DNA from: a virus
Virus record (IMG/VR): IMGVR_UViG_3300009370_000127
Location: 1 to 29,569 of that record
Length of the DNA stretch: 29,569 nt
Strand: one strand, 5' to 3'
Shown: piece after piece, positions 16,888-24,578 of the stretch
Layout of the letters: every line of letters begins with the position of its first letter
How positions within the stretch are numbered: the first letter of the stretch is position 1
Position numbers and translations under genes: made by a program
Notes under the pieces: model-generated
Database searches by the model: none
Told to the model about the DNA's origin: nothing
The model's input: the letters and a program-made list of their open reading frames with translations, nothing else

Positions 16888-17094
16888 TTAAAGACGAATT
16901 TTTGTCGGTTCCATTTTTAGAATTCGTTCGTGTCGAAAAGAGCGTATGCCTTTGCCGTAACAATAAGCAACGATGCCCACGTTTAGACCTTTGTCGTCTT
17001 TTAACAAGTCAAAAGGGCGACTGATTTTGTAGTCTTTTTCTTCACCTTTAGATGTAACATACCTTAGTGAGTAATGTGGTAGTTGTTCGTTCAT
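16888..17094 (-). CDS. Small WYL-like domain protein, 68 aa
   Basis: The sequence follows the core of a WYL ligand-sensing domain: SLRYVTSKGEEKDYKISRP, then GIVAYCYGKGIRSFRHERILKME, which resembles the family's ...LVAYC..R...R.FRLDRI.. pattern. WYL domains often bind oligonucleotides or nucleotides and control transcription or defence genes. Here the domain stands alone, without a DNA-binding part, and the key Tyr-Cys/FR positions are partly kept. It follows the 17103 gene by 8 nt and shares its promoter. The assignment is by pattern only. Confidence 0.55.
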   Translation of the reverse strand: MNEQLPHYSLRYVTSKGEEKDYKISRPFDLLKDDKGLNVGIVAYCYGKGIRSFRHERILKMEPTKIRL

Positions 17095-17102
17095 AATCTT
17101 GT

Positions 17103-17306
17103 TTAGGGTGCTTCGATTACTTCGTTGGGGAGATGATCTAAAAATCCTTCTTCTTTAAGGTATGAAGAAATCGCGGCAATTCTGTTGAATCTTAATTTGT
17201 CTGCTTCTTCTGGCCTATTAGGAAAGATTACGTCTTCGTTTTTGTAATCAATAATGACGTCTTCTCCGTGAACTCTGAGATGTAAGTGTAACTTAGGTTT
17301 TCTCAT
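17103..17306 (-). CDS. Hypothetical protein, 67 aa
   Basis: Start chosen at 17306, 6 nt after the -10; the frame is open to 17390 through the promoter. Strand-rich basic start (KPKLHLHLRVHGEDVIIDY), then a helical C-terminus. No recognised family. First of a two-gene operon with the WYL-like protein. Confidence 0.6.
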   Translation of the reverse strand: MRKPKLHLHLRVHGEDVIIDYKNEDVIFPNRPEEADKLRFNRIAAISSYLKEEGFLDHLPNEVIEAP

Positions 17307-17312
17307 ACAAGG

Positions 17313-17341
17313 AGTATGACATATAGCTAAAAAAAAGTCAA
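17313..17341 (-). promoter_or_regulatory. Leaderless-type promoter
   Basis: Minus strand: TTGACT (17341-17336), 17 bp, CATACT (17318-17313), CCTTGT, ATG at 17306. No cassette hairpin is attached. Confidence 0.8.
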
Positions 17342-17464
17342 GGACGAAAAAATCCCCGAAAGGTATATATTTTAAAGTTTTTATTTGCATTAAATTAGAC
17401 CCGCAAACAAAAGAAGAGCAATCTAACCCTGTTTCTGCGTGTAATAAAAAACAGAGGTGAAAGA

Positions 17465-18220
17465 ATGAGCAGAAAAAGCTCCCAAGACAAAAATAAGGAT
17501 ATAGCTAACCAAATTGAAGAATCCATCCAAAACAATTTCAACCCCAACCCGTTAAAAAGACGAATTAAGGTTAAAAATTTTCCTTGGACCGAGAAACAGA
17601 AGAACTTCTTTAAAATAGCCTTGCATCCACAAACAAGCATCGTTTTTGTTAATGGACCAGCGGGAACCAGTAAAACTTTACTGTCGGTATATTGCGGTCT
17701 TCAGATGCTAAACATGAAATGTATCTCTGACGTTATGTATTTGAGATCATCGGTAGAATCGTCTGACCAAAGACTCGGATATTTGCCGGGGAGTGCAGAT
17801 GACAAACTGTCTTATTATAAGATTCCATTATTAGAAAAGCTTGATGAGCTACTTCCAGAAACGACCACGGAACGTTTGGAAAAAGAAAACAGAATATCAA
17901 TGTTCCCCGTAAACTTCGCTAGAGGCGTTAACTGGACCAACAAGTGTATTATCATGGATGAAGCGCAAAACTGCACCACAAAGGAAATTACGACCATTCT
18001 GACACGGTTAGGGGCGGGGTCTAAGTGTTTTGTTCTGGCTGATCCCATGCAAACTGATCTACACGGGACAAAGAGCGGTTTTGTTAAAATGCACGATTTA
18101 TTTAAGGACGATCAGGAAAGTATGGAAAACGGAATTTACACTTTCCAATTCGATGAAGAAGACGTCATGCGATCAGAGCTTGTTAAGTTCCTTGTAAAGA
18201 AATTAAAACACATAAATTAA
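17465..18220 (+). CDS. phoH: PhoH-like ATPase, 251 aa
   Basis: P-loop ATPase of the PhoH family, frequent in marine phages. Walker A is GPAGTSKT (residues 64-71) and Walker B is IIMDEAQN (162-169). Between them lies the LGYLPGSADDKLSYY segment near 104-118, typical of PhoH. An N-terminal extension of about 40 residues is polar. AGGTG lies about 6 nt before the ATG as a ribosome site. The role of PhoH in phages is uncertain (RNA metabolism and phosphate stress have been proposed). It is followed 1 nt later by a GTG-started membrane protein. Confidence 0.9.
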   Translation: MSRKSSQDKNKDIANQIEESIQNNFNPNPLKRRIKVKNFPWTEKQKNFFKIALHPQTSIVFVNGPAGTSKTLLSVYCGLQMLNMKCISDVMYLRSSVESSDQRLGYLPGSADDKLSYYKIPLLEKLDELLPETTTERLEKENRISMFPVNFARGVNWTNKCIIMDEAQNCTTKEITTILTRLGAGSKCFVLADPMQTDLHGTKSGFVKMHDLFKDDQESMENGIYTFQFDEEDVMRSELVKFLVKKLKHIN

Positions 18221-18221
18221 A

Positions 18222-18563
18222 GTGAGTAAGAAAGTAGATTTCATAAATGGCAAATGGAGGCTTTCTCCGAGGGCGCGAGAAAGCGGAGAATTTGAGCTTA
18301 GGGATGGTGACTGGCATCCAAAACCAAAGAAAAAACAAAAACAGACATTAAAACCTCAAACTGTAAGGAAAAAAATGAGTTGCGGAGCTTTTCCATTAGG
18401 AAAAATTAAAGAATTTTGTAAGGTGGCAACGTTATACTTGCTGTCGGGAGCACTGGGGGTGAGCCTCGCTATAAACGTCTTTCTTTACATGGAGAAAAGA
18501 GCGTCGGAAATAAATAACCTGAAACTCTTGGAGATTTTAAAACAAAGCGGCCAATTAAAATAA
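18222..18563 (+). CDS. Basic single-span membrane protein, 113 aa
   Basis: GTG start 1 nt after the phoH stop, so translation is probably coupled. Residues 1-62 are polar and very basic (PKPKKKQKQ), residues 66-88 form one membrane helix and the rest is a short amphipathic helix. The basic soluble part should lie in the cytoplasm. Its 3' end overlaps the minus-strand zinc-ribbon frame at 18469-18657. Function unknown; the link to PhoH is positional. Confidence 0.65.
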   Translation: MSKKVDFINGKWRLSPRARESGEFELRDGDWHPKPKKKQKQTLKPQTVRKKMSCGAFPLGKIKEFCKVATLYLLSGALGVSLAINVFLYMEKRASEINNLKLLEILKQSGQLK

Positions 18564-18657
18564 AATTAAAATATAACTGAGCAACCCAAAGGCCACATCG
18601 AGGGCATTGAAAGTATTTTTTAGCTATGCAATAACCACAGTTGGGGCAATTCTTCAT
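18469..18657 (-). CDS. Putative zinc-ribbon protein, 62 aa
   Basis: Begins MKNCPNCGYCIAKKYFQCPRCG, a good C-x2-C...C-x2-C zinc ribbon, overlapping the upstream gene by ATGA. The remainder is hydrophobic and overlaps the 3' end of the plus-strand gene at 18222-18563, which is unusual. The Cys motif and coupling support a real gene; the real end or length may differ. Confidence 0.5.
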   Translation of the reverse strand: MKNCPNCGYCIAKKYFQCPRCGLWVAQLYFNFILIGRFVLKSPRVSGYLFPTLFSPCKERRL

Positions 18658-19115
18658 TTAGGTCCGAACTTTTCAAGTATAAGGTTTTTATAGTGGGCAA
18701 ATTCGTAGAAACTCGCCTTACCATTCCTAAGCCAACTGATGTATTTTAATTTTTCGTGAAAAAATGGCCTAACCTCCTCAATTAAGTCGGCAGTCATAAC
18801 CGTTGAAACAAAGTCTATTGTGTAACAATTAGCATCTTCATCTGGCGGGGTGAATAAATTTTCCATATATGAATTTAGAGCTTCTTCCTTGGAGTCGTAC
18901 TTTTTTTTGTTTATGAGCAAGGCTATGTTTTCGGAGCAATAAGCAAACCCTTGATACCTCAAAAACAAATCGAGAAAGTAATTTTTGTTTGTAGTTTTTT
19001 GAGTAAGTATGAACTCACTTTCGGGCTGATTCTTAATTAATAGGTCTTGGCATCGTTGAAAGAAAACGAGCTTTTCGTCATTATTAAATAAGTTTAGTCG
19101 TTTGAACTGATTCAT
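18654..19115 (-). CDS. Hypothetical protein, 153 aa
   Basis: Starts inside the end of the GT9-type gene (32-nt overlap) and ends in an ATGA shared with the zinc-ribbon frame. Charged, mostly helical, with many Asn, Lys and Phe, and a SFYEFAHYKNLI segment near the C-terminus. No family recognised. Member of the minus-strand glycosylation-type operon. Confidence 0.65.
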   Translation of the reverse strand: MNQFKRLNLFNNDEKLVFFQRCQDLLIKNQPESEFILTQKTTNKNYFLDLFLRYQGFAYCSENIALLINKKKYDSKEEALNSYMENLFTPPDEDANCYTIDFVSTVMTADLIEEVRPFFHEKLKYISWLRNGKASFYEFAHYKNLILEKFGPK

Positions 19116-19866
19116 AAGAGTCTATGGCCTCCTCTAGCTTGTGTGTTTGGTTGAAGGTTAGCTGGGTTACTTTATCGAAAGATAATATGTTTTTTCTGCT
19201 ATTATTGGTGTAAAACCCTATCGTTTGCTTGTTGAGACCTCTAGCTATGAGCGTACCACAACTTTCTGTACCTATAAACAAATTACAGTTATCAATAATG
19301 CTTATAAATTCGTGGTAATTTAATTTTTCTTCTCCTATTATATGGTAATTTTCGTATTTTGATAGAGTTTGAAGGACTTCTTTGTTTTCATGCAGACAAC
19401 GATCCTCTTCGTTAGCTCTTAGTTGGGCTACGATATTATAAGAAGGCACGTTTTGCTTTGAGAAGTGAATTTGGGGGATAATGGAATTTAGAGTAATATT
19501 TTTACCTAGTAGCATATGTTTAGCTACAGCGTGAGACATAGGTATTTCATATCTTGGGTCTTGGCTTTTCACTCCCTTTTCCAAAACTCCTTGAAAATCA
19601 AAATGTAAATCAAAAAATGAATTAATGCCCCGCCAATATGGAGACTCTTTTGGTTTTAGCTCATCGTAATACCCCAGATAATAATCCATAGTGTCACAGA
19701 CAACGTCAGAAATTAACGGGTGATGAGTAAGTACATCATAAAAATCTATATACGTTCTAAAGACAATTTCGCACGGCTTGTGTTCTTCGTGAATAGCTCT
19801 TATTATTGGCTCTATGAAAAGGAGGTCTCCAAGACCGCCTAGCCTTGTTAATAGAATTCTTGTCAT
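19084..19866 (-). CDS. Glycosyltransferase family 9-like protein, 260 aa
   Basis: Start chosen at 19866 (MTRILLTRLGGLGD), 2 nt after the previous stop; the frame extends upstream without need. The N-terminal GGLGDLLFIEPIIRAI matches ADP-heptose:LPS heptosyltransferase-type (GT9) enzymes, and the C-terminal part has the NLFIGTESCGT motif typical of their nucleotide-sugar site. It probably transfers a sugar to a phage or host glycan; the donor and acceptor cannot be told. The operon has two GT9-like genes (the other at 22373). Soluble, no membrane segment. Confidence 0.8.
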   Translation of the reverse strand: MTRILLTRLGGLGDLLFIEPIIRAIHEEHKPCEIVFRTYIDFYDVLTHHPLISDVVCDTMDYYLGYYDELKPKESPYWRGINSFFDLHFDFQGVLEKGVKSQDPRYEIPMSHAVAKHMLLGKNITLNSIIPQIHFSKQNVPSYNIVAQLRANEEDRCLHENKEVLQTLSKYENYHIIGEEKLNYHEFISIIDNCNLFIGTESCGTLIARGLNKQTIGFYTNNSRKNILSFDKVTQLTFNQTHKLEEAIDSYESVQTTKLI

Positions 19867-19868
19867 GT

Positions 19869-20498
19869 TTATTCTATTCGTTTTTGCCAACTGGGAAGAT
19901 TTACAGAGCGGCCCCAAGCTACCCCCTGAGGTATGAGGGGCTCTAAAATTAAAAAGCCTTCACTACGATTATCCTTTGTAATAAGGTGGGTCTTTTTGAA
20001 TGGGTTACACATGAAACCTATTCCGCGTTCGTTATCGGAAGCTCTGTAATCTGGGGGGCAATCCCCACTGGTGTAGGGGCCGTCTTCATAAATTCTTACA
20101 TCATCTATAATGAAAACATCCCTTGAAACATCTTTATTTTTAACAATAAGCTCAAGTTCTCTTTTTAGAGGTAATTCAGTTTCGTCATCTCGCGGATGTC
20201 CGTAATGACTAGGTAGATGAGCGTCTAGCCAAAAAAGAGTGGGTACATCATAATTTTCTTTTAGAATGTTTGGGAGAACGTTTACGGAGCTACCCAAGAA
20301 AGCGCGTATATTTGGAATATTAGAGAAGTCATTAGAATCAAACATATGCTCTAGCAACTCTATAGTATAAACCCTCTTAAAGTTTTGAGAGGCTAGGTGG
20401 GTGGTGCCGTCGCCTAAGTGAGTTCCTGTTTCAATAGCTATTTCTAAATTGTATTCTTTTTTTAGTTCTCCGATAGGCCATTCATATATAGCACCCAT
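19869..20498 (-). CDS. Methyltransferase-like protein, 209 aa
   Basis: A Rossmann-type methyltransferase pattern: IETGTHLGDGTTHLA near residues 21-35 as a glycine-rich S-adenosylmethionine site, VYTIELLEHMF, and FWLDAHLPSHY with acidic residues in the 90s. It may methylate a sugar or an intermediate made by the neighbouring enzymes. It is soluble, lies 2 nt upstream of the GT9 gene and 10 nt downstream of the radical SAM gene. The exact methyltransferase family is not certain. Confidence 0.68.
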   Translation of the reverse strand: MGAIYEWPIGELKKEYNLEIAIETGTHLGDGTTHLASQNFKRVYTIELLEHMFDSNDFSNIPNIRAFLGSSVNVLPNILKENYDVPTLFWLDAHLPSHYGHPRDDETELPLKRELELIVKNKDVSRDVFIIDDVRIYEDGPYTSGDCPPDYRASDNERGIGFMCNPFKKTHLITKDNRSEGFLILEPLIPQGVAWGRSVNLPSWQKRIE

Positions 20499-20508
20499 AG
20501 CAATACCT

Positions 20509-21270
20509 TTATCTAGGGCAAACAGAACAATAAGAGTGTTTTAGTCTACCTCCAGCCACAGAAAGGTCATCTACGAGCTCTTGGTGTTTCTGGCTTTCCC
20601 ATATTTCTTTTAGCGACATAGTATTCGTATCCCCAAGACCAAAGTGGCCGACGTAATCATCGCAACAATGGAGAACTGTCCCATTGTAAGCTATAATTAA
20701 CATTTGATTATAGAACGTGCACGGTTTGTGTTTTTGGTCTTCAACTGTTTGCGTGGTATTAGTAAAGGGGCTATAGTGAGTAATCACATGGACGCCTTTC
20801 GTGAATCTTAATTCTGTTTTTTTGAAAAGATTTAGGAGCCATTTTTCTCTCTCTGGTTGTCTTTCTTCAGGTATATACAAGGCGACTACGAAATGATCAA
20901 AAAGGCCGTCCAGTTCTTTTGCTCTTTCTTCAGTCATTAAATCCATGTTAGAACAAGCAGATAAAGCTCCTTTAATTTGGGGTTTACTTTTAACATATTG
21001 ACCTAACTCAGCCAGCCTTTCATCTAAGAGTGGCTCATTAAAGTGTTGCAAACAAACGGTATTGTCAAAACCCATGTCCACAGCTTGATCTATTATTCTT
21101 TTAAATGTGGCCGTGGGCATTTTCATTCCTTCTCCCACTTTAGAAGTCACAGGGAACCTCCCGTAATGAGTTGGGTTATTTTTGTTGATGTACGTTTGCC
21201 TTAAGCAAGTCTGGCACGTCCTATTACAACTTCCAACCGTTTCGATTTCTAGGTGGGTAAAAATGTTCAT
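20509..21270 (-). CDS. Radical SAM protein with SPASM-like C-terminus, 253 aa
   Basis: C15-x3-C19-x2-C22 (CNRTCQTC) is the classical radical SAM [4Fe-4S] motif. The C-terminal half has a SPASM-like Cys set: KPC near 180, HCC after an AYNGTV stretch, then a SLKEIW segment and a final YCSVCPR. Such enzymes modify peptides, sugars or proteins, or act in cofactor and natural product synthesis. In this sugar-transfer operon, modification of a sugar or glycosylated product is a fair inference. It overlaps the upstream GT2 gene by ATGA. Confidence 0.85.
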   Translation of the reverse strand: MNIFTHLEIETVGSCNRTCQTCLRQTYINKNNPTHYGRFPVTSKVGEGMKMPTATFKRIIDQAVDMGFDNTVCLQHFNEPLLDERLAELGQYVKSKPQIKGALSACSNMDLMTEERAKELDGLFDHFVVALYIPEERQPEREKWLLNLFKKTELRFTKGVHVITHYSPFTNTTQTVEDQKHKPCTFYNQMLIIAYNGTVLHCCDDYVGHFGLGDTNTMSLKEIWESQKHQELVDDLSVAGGRLKHSYCSVCPR

Positions 21271-22376
21271 AGTTTATTTTTAGCAAAATTTAAGTTTTTT
21301 TCTATTCTTGGCAAATACGAACGAGGAACGAAAGCGTTTTGCAATAACTCTTGGCAAGCGTCATAGGACTCTTGATAGTGTCCAGCCCAATAAGCGGCAA
21401 TCGAAAATTCGTCAAGCAGTCCATAATCGTAAATCCATTTCTCTGTAAATAGAAAATGTTTTTTTATTTTTTTATTGAGCCCCTCTTTTGACATGAGATA
21501 AGCCAAATGATTTTTATTGTGCGTCCTGCAATATTTAGCGAGATAATGATAAGCTTCGGCTCTTGAGCTATTAAATTCGAGCCCCTTAAGATAGGTCTCT
21601 ACAACTACATTGCTCGGATAACCTAATTGTTCTTGTAGCATTCCACCTTTTATACAGGATTGATAAGACTCTTCTTCCCAATGTCCCATTTTTATACGTT
21701 GCATATAGAAATCGAGAGCTTTTCCCGGAGAATCGCTATCTTTATGACTTTGAGCAGCGTAAAACGTGTATCTTGAACGAAGAAATTCATCTGTTTCGGT
21801 CTCTAAGGCTTCCTCCAGTAATTTTGCGTCATCTTGAAATTTACGAGGATTTTTGTTTCTAGCACTATCTTGGATTGGGTGATTATAGAAGTTTTTTTCA
21901 TGATTTATGAAATCTTTTGTCCCTTCTCCGTCTAGAAACTCATGAACCACGCCTATATATTTGAAGTCTTTTTTGTTAGATGTGAGAGTGGGCCGATAAT
22001 AAATAGTATCAGCCATTTTAGTGGGAATATTGTAAATATCAAAACTTAAGGATTCTTTAAATTTTTTAATATCAAAACTCTTCTGAAATGTTAGTATCTC
22101 ATCAGCATCAATCATCAGTGCGTATTCACAATCTGTTTTTCTTGCTTCTTTTAACGCAAGCGTTCTACCGTGTGCAAAACCTTTCCATTGGTCTTCTATT
22201 ATCTTCCCCGGCAAGTTTTGTTTTTTTAGAAAATTATTTATTACTTTTATTGTGTTGTCTGTACTCCCCGTATCTACAATAACGACTTCATCTATCAAGG
22301 GTTTTACGCTATCAAGGCAACGCTCGATTATGTGAGCCTCGTCTTTCACTATCATACATAAGTTTATTTTTTTCAT
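21267..22376 (-). CDS. GT2 glycosyltransferase with TPR-like C-terminus, 369 aa
   Basis: Start chosen at 22376 (MKKINLCMIVKDE), which overlaps the upstream stop by ATGA; the open frame to 22430 would run into the upstream gene. Residues 1-120 hold a GT-A fold: CMIVKDEAHIIERCLDSV, VIVDTGSTDNT, and a MIDADE DxD-type metal site. The C-terminal half has repeated helical segments with aromatic and Asn-rich positions like TPR repeats (AKYCRTHNKNH, AAYWAGHYQESYDA). This fusion is a recognised type of processive or protein-linked sugar transferase. Substrate unknown. Confidence 0.85.
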   Translation of the reverse strand: MKKINLCMIVKDEAHIIERCLDSVKPLIDEVVIVDTGSTDNTIKVINNFLKKQNLPGKIIEDQWKGFAHGRTLALKEARKTDCEYALMIDADEILTFQKSFDIKKFKESLSFDIYNIPTKMADTIYYRPTLTSNKKDFKYIGVVHEFLDGEGTKDFINHEKNFYNHPIQDSARNKNPRKFQDDAKLLEEALETETDEFLRSRYTFYAAQSHKDSDSPGKALDFYMQRIKMGHWEEESYQSCIKGGMLQEQLGYPSNVVVETYLKGLEFNSSRAEAYHYLAKYCRTHNKNHLAYLMSKEGLNKKIKKHFLFTEKWIYDYGLLDEFSIAAYWAGHYQESYDACQELLQNAFVPRSYLPRIEKNLNFAKNKL

Positions 22377-23260
22377 ATTTTCTGCATTACAGCATCGTAA
22401 ACCATATCGACGGATATTCCCGCCATACATTCATGTTTTGGATTTTCATATGTTTGATTTTTTGGGTTAGGGCACGTACCCTTGGACATTTGAGATACTT
22501 TCGGGTCTTCCCTGAAACACGGCTGGCATGGCAAATTTAGGGAAATATTTGTGTTATGACGATATCCTGCCGCATTATACTGAGTTGACCCCCATAAAAT
22601 AACACAACTCTTTTTGCCTATACCATGCCATGAATAATTAGATGTATGATTAAAGACGGAATCTACACCAATATGAAGTTCCCCCCAAATTTGGGAAGCT
22701 AAATTATCATCGAACGAACGTCCCAAAAAATGCCCATCGAGATTTAACAATTTTGGATCGTTAGGCCCGCCTATTTGATATATTCCTATATCTGGCCTTT
22801 CGTCTTTGAGTCTATTTACGAGTTTTTGCCAACCCCACCACTCTTTGTAAGCGGACCATCCTGTTTTTGTCTGAATCGTAATGTATATGGGCTTTTTAAA
22901 AACTTCAGATGGAGGTTTCATGGGCGTTAACTTCACGTCATCGAATGAAATATCCAAATCTAGCTCTTCAGCAAAATATTCTATTAAGTGTTTTCTCATT
23001 GGCGTATTGGGGTACCCCTCGGACAAGGGATAACCAATACAATTCACAGATTTGTCATATTTAGAAGAATCAAATTCATCTATATCTGAAGCTTCATCAA
23101 CTAGCCCACTTTTTCTACAAAAATTTTTTACAACACCTAATGTGGACCGATGGCAATACAAATCGACTTTATCGTAACGCTCCTTTAGCTTGGGGGCGCA
23201 ATTGAGGATCATCATTATGTCTCCTATGGCTCCCGGACGACAAAGGGCTATCGACTTCAT
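22373..23260 (-). CDS. Glycosyltransferase family 9-like protein, 295 aa
   Basis: The GAIGDIMM motif at residues 11-18 and a later LGRSFDDNLASQIWGELHIGVDSVFNH segment match GT9 (heptosyltransferase-type) enzymes. A Cys-rich stretch near residues 245-280 (CQPCFREDP...CPNPK...C) is typical of one sub-branch. It is the second gene of the operon, overlapping the neighbour on each side by ATGA. Its paralogue is at 19084-19866. Confidence 0.82.
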   Translation of the reverse strand: MKSIALCRPGAIGDIMMILNCAPKLKERYDKVDLYCHRSTLGVVKNFCRKSGLVDEASDIDEFDSSKYDKSVNCIGYPLSEGYPNTPMRKHLIEYFAEELDLDISFDDVKLTPMKPPSEVFKKPIYITIQTKTGWSAYKEWWGWQKLVNRLKDERPDIGIYQIGGPNDPKLLNLDGHFLGRSFDDNLASQIWGELHIGVDSVFNHTSNYSWHGIGKKSCVILWGSTQYNAAGYRHNTNISLNLPCQPCFREDPKVSQMSKGTCPNPKNQTYENPKHECMAGISVDMVYDAVMQKI

Positions 23261-23460
23261 TTCTTTCTTCGGGTCGCTTTTTTCTTCTTTTTCTTGAGAA
23301 CGTACCTATTAACGTATTTGATTGTTTCCCAAGCTAAATTGTTGATTTTTCTCGCTTTATTTTGTACTTTTTCATTATCTTCAAATTTGCAGTATTTATA
23401 GCTCTCGTCTAGAATTTTGTCAAAATCTTTTACAGCCATTTTGGCTTGTTTTTTGTCCAT
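23257..23460 (-). CDS. Small basic protein, 67 aa, first gene of glycosylation operon
   Basis: Helical, ending in a strong Lys/Arg run (KKKKKKATRRKK), which suits nucleic-acid or membrane-surface binding. Overlaps the GT9 gene by ATGA. It may be the first gene of the minus-strand operon; its promoter is not clear but the 23461-23514 AT-rich gap is the likely place. Function unknown. Confidence 0.6.
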   Translation of the reverse strand: MDKKQAKMAVKDFDKILDESYKYCKFEDNEKVQNKARKINNLAWETIKYVNRYVLKKKKKKATRRKK

Positions 23461-23478
23461 ACCTTTATTTTATTTTTT

Positions 23479-23507
23479 TTGGCTTTTTTCTCTTAAAAAT
23501 GTATAAT
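23479..23507 (+). promoter_or_regulatory. Promoter of the packaging block, near leaderless
   Basis: TTGGCT (23479-23484), 17 bp, perfect TATAAT (23502-23507), 7 nt, ATG at 23515. The opposite strand is AT-rich and could serve the minus operon. Confidence 0.72.
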
Positions 23508-23514
23508 AATAAAC

Positions 23515-23907
23515 ATGAAGAAGTACTGCCCAGAGTGTGGAAAGCCGAACCCTGCAACTGCTAAATTCTGCTGTAGTTGCGCTTCACCCATGACTTTGCA
23601 ACTTACCAAAGCGAAGGGGAAAAAGAAAGCTTTACGTGAGGCTGATGATGATATTGACGACTCTAATGAAGATGAAAATGAACTTTTTACTCTTAACGCT
23701 TCAAAGTTAGACGTTGAGATTTCTTTTAATGATCCCAAACCCAAAGAAACCTTTGGGGATATTATGGGAAAAGGTGGACCAGGCGCCATTGGCGAAATTC
23801 ACGAAAACGGCGGTGGTCCCGAACTAAGTCAGGAAGAATTTCTGAAAGAATTTCAAAGGGAGGCTGGTTCCATAAGGAAGGGACCGTCAATTGCCGAAAA
23901 CGAATAA
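23515..23907 (+). CDS. Zinc-ribbon protein with acidic tail, 130 aa
   Basis: Residues 5-22 hold C-x2-C...C-x2-C (CPECGKPNPATAKFCCSC), a double zinc-ribbon of the zinc_ribbon_2 type. A basic stretch (KAKGKKKA) leads into a long acidic, probably disordered middle (ADDDIDDSNEDENE) and a Gly-rich segment (GKGGPGAIGEIHENGGG). The overlap with the sigma-like gene (17 nt) suggests joint expression and perhaps a joint role in late transcription. It could bind DNA, RNA or the polymerase. Confidence 0.65.
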   Translation: MKKYCPECGKPNPATAKFCCSCASPMTLQLTKAKGKKKALREADDDIDDSNEDENELFTLNASKLDVEISFNDPKPKETFGDIMGKGGPGAIGEIHENGGGPELSQEEFLKEFQREAGSIRKGPSIAENE

Positions 23908-24577
23908 AAAATTAAAATTTGAAGATAATATTGATATCATTGACGAGGAAATCGCCAAAAGGAGAAGTAAGTGGAGCCTCTCTTCTTTATCTTGGATAGA
24001 TTATGATGATGTATCTCAAATAATTCGTATCCATATATATGAAAAATGGAACCAGTATGATCCCCAAAAATCTTTGCGGCCATGGCTCAATAGAGTCATA
24101 ACTAATCAGCTTAAAAATATAATTCGGAACAACTACACTAATTACAGTCGCCCCTGTTTAAGATGTGCCGCAGCAGAAGATTCTAACTCGTGCAGAATAT
24201 ATTCCACACAATCGAGCGAATGCCCCCTTTACGCTTATTGGGAAAAGAGAAAGCAGTCCGCTTACAATTTGAAGATTCCATTAGCTTTAGAAAATCACCA
24301 ACAAGAGGTTTGGTCCATTCATGAGGATTTTGTGGATTATGAAACTAAAATAAAAAAGTTAAGAAAAAAAATGAAAGAAATCCTAAAACCTACCGAAATG
24401 CTAGTTTTCGAATCGTTATTTATAAAAGATAAAGATGATCTTGATGTAGCTAAAAAGCTTGGATTCAAAACAAACGAAAAGAAAAGAAGTCCCGGCTACA
24501 AACAAATTCAAAACATCAAAAAAAATATAATTTCCAAAGTTAAAAAGTTGATTGAAAAAGGCGAATTAGATTTATAG
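23891..24577 (+). CDS. Sigma factor-like protein with Cys-rich insertion, 228 aa
   Basis: Start TTG at 23891 with AAGGAAGG about 9 nt upstream, overlapping the previous gene. Residues 36-82 look like sigma70 region 2 (DDVSQIIRIHIYEKW... SLRPWLNRVITNQLKN) and residues 165-225 like region 4 with an HTH (KPTEMLVFESLF... VAKKLGF... IQNIKKNI). Between them C89, C92, C101 and C111 could form a zinc site. It is probably a late sigma factor that directs polymerase to structural genes, as gp55 does in T4. The binding site is not identified here. Confidence 0.78.
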   Translation: MPKTNKKLKFEDNIDIIDEEIAKRRSKWSLSSLSWIDYDDVSQIIRIHIYEKWNQYDPQKSLRPWLNRVITNQLKNIIRNNYTNYSRPCLRCAAAEDSNSCRIYSTQSSECPLYAYWEKRKQSAYNLKIPLALENHQQEVWSIHEDFVDYETKIKKLRKKMKEILKPTEMLVFESLFIKDKDDLDVAKKLGFKTNEKKRSPGYKQIQNIKKNIISKVKKLIEKGELDL

Positions 24578-24578
24578 C

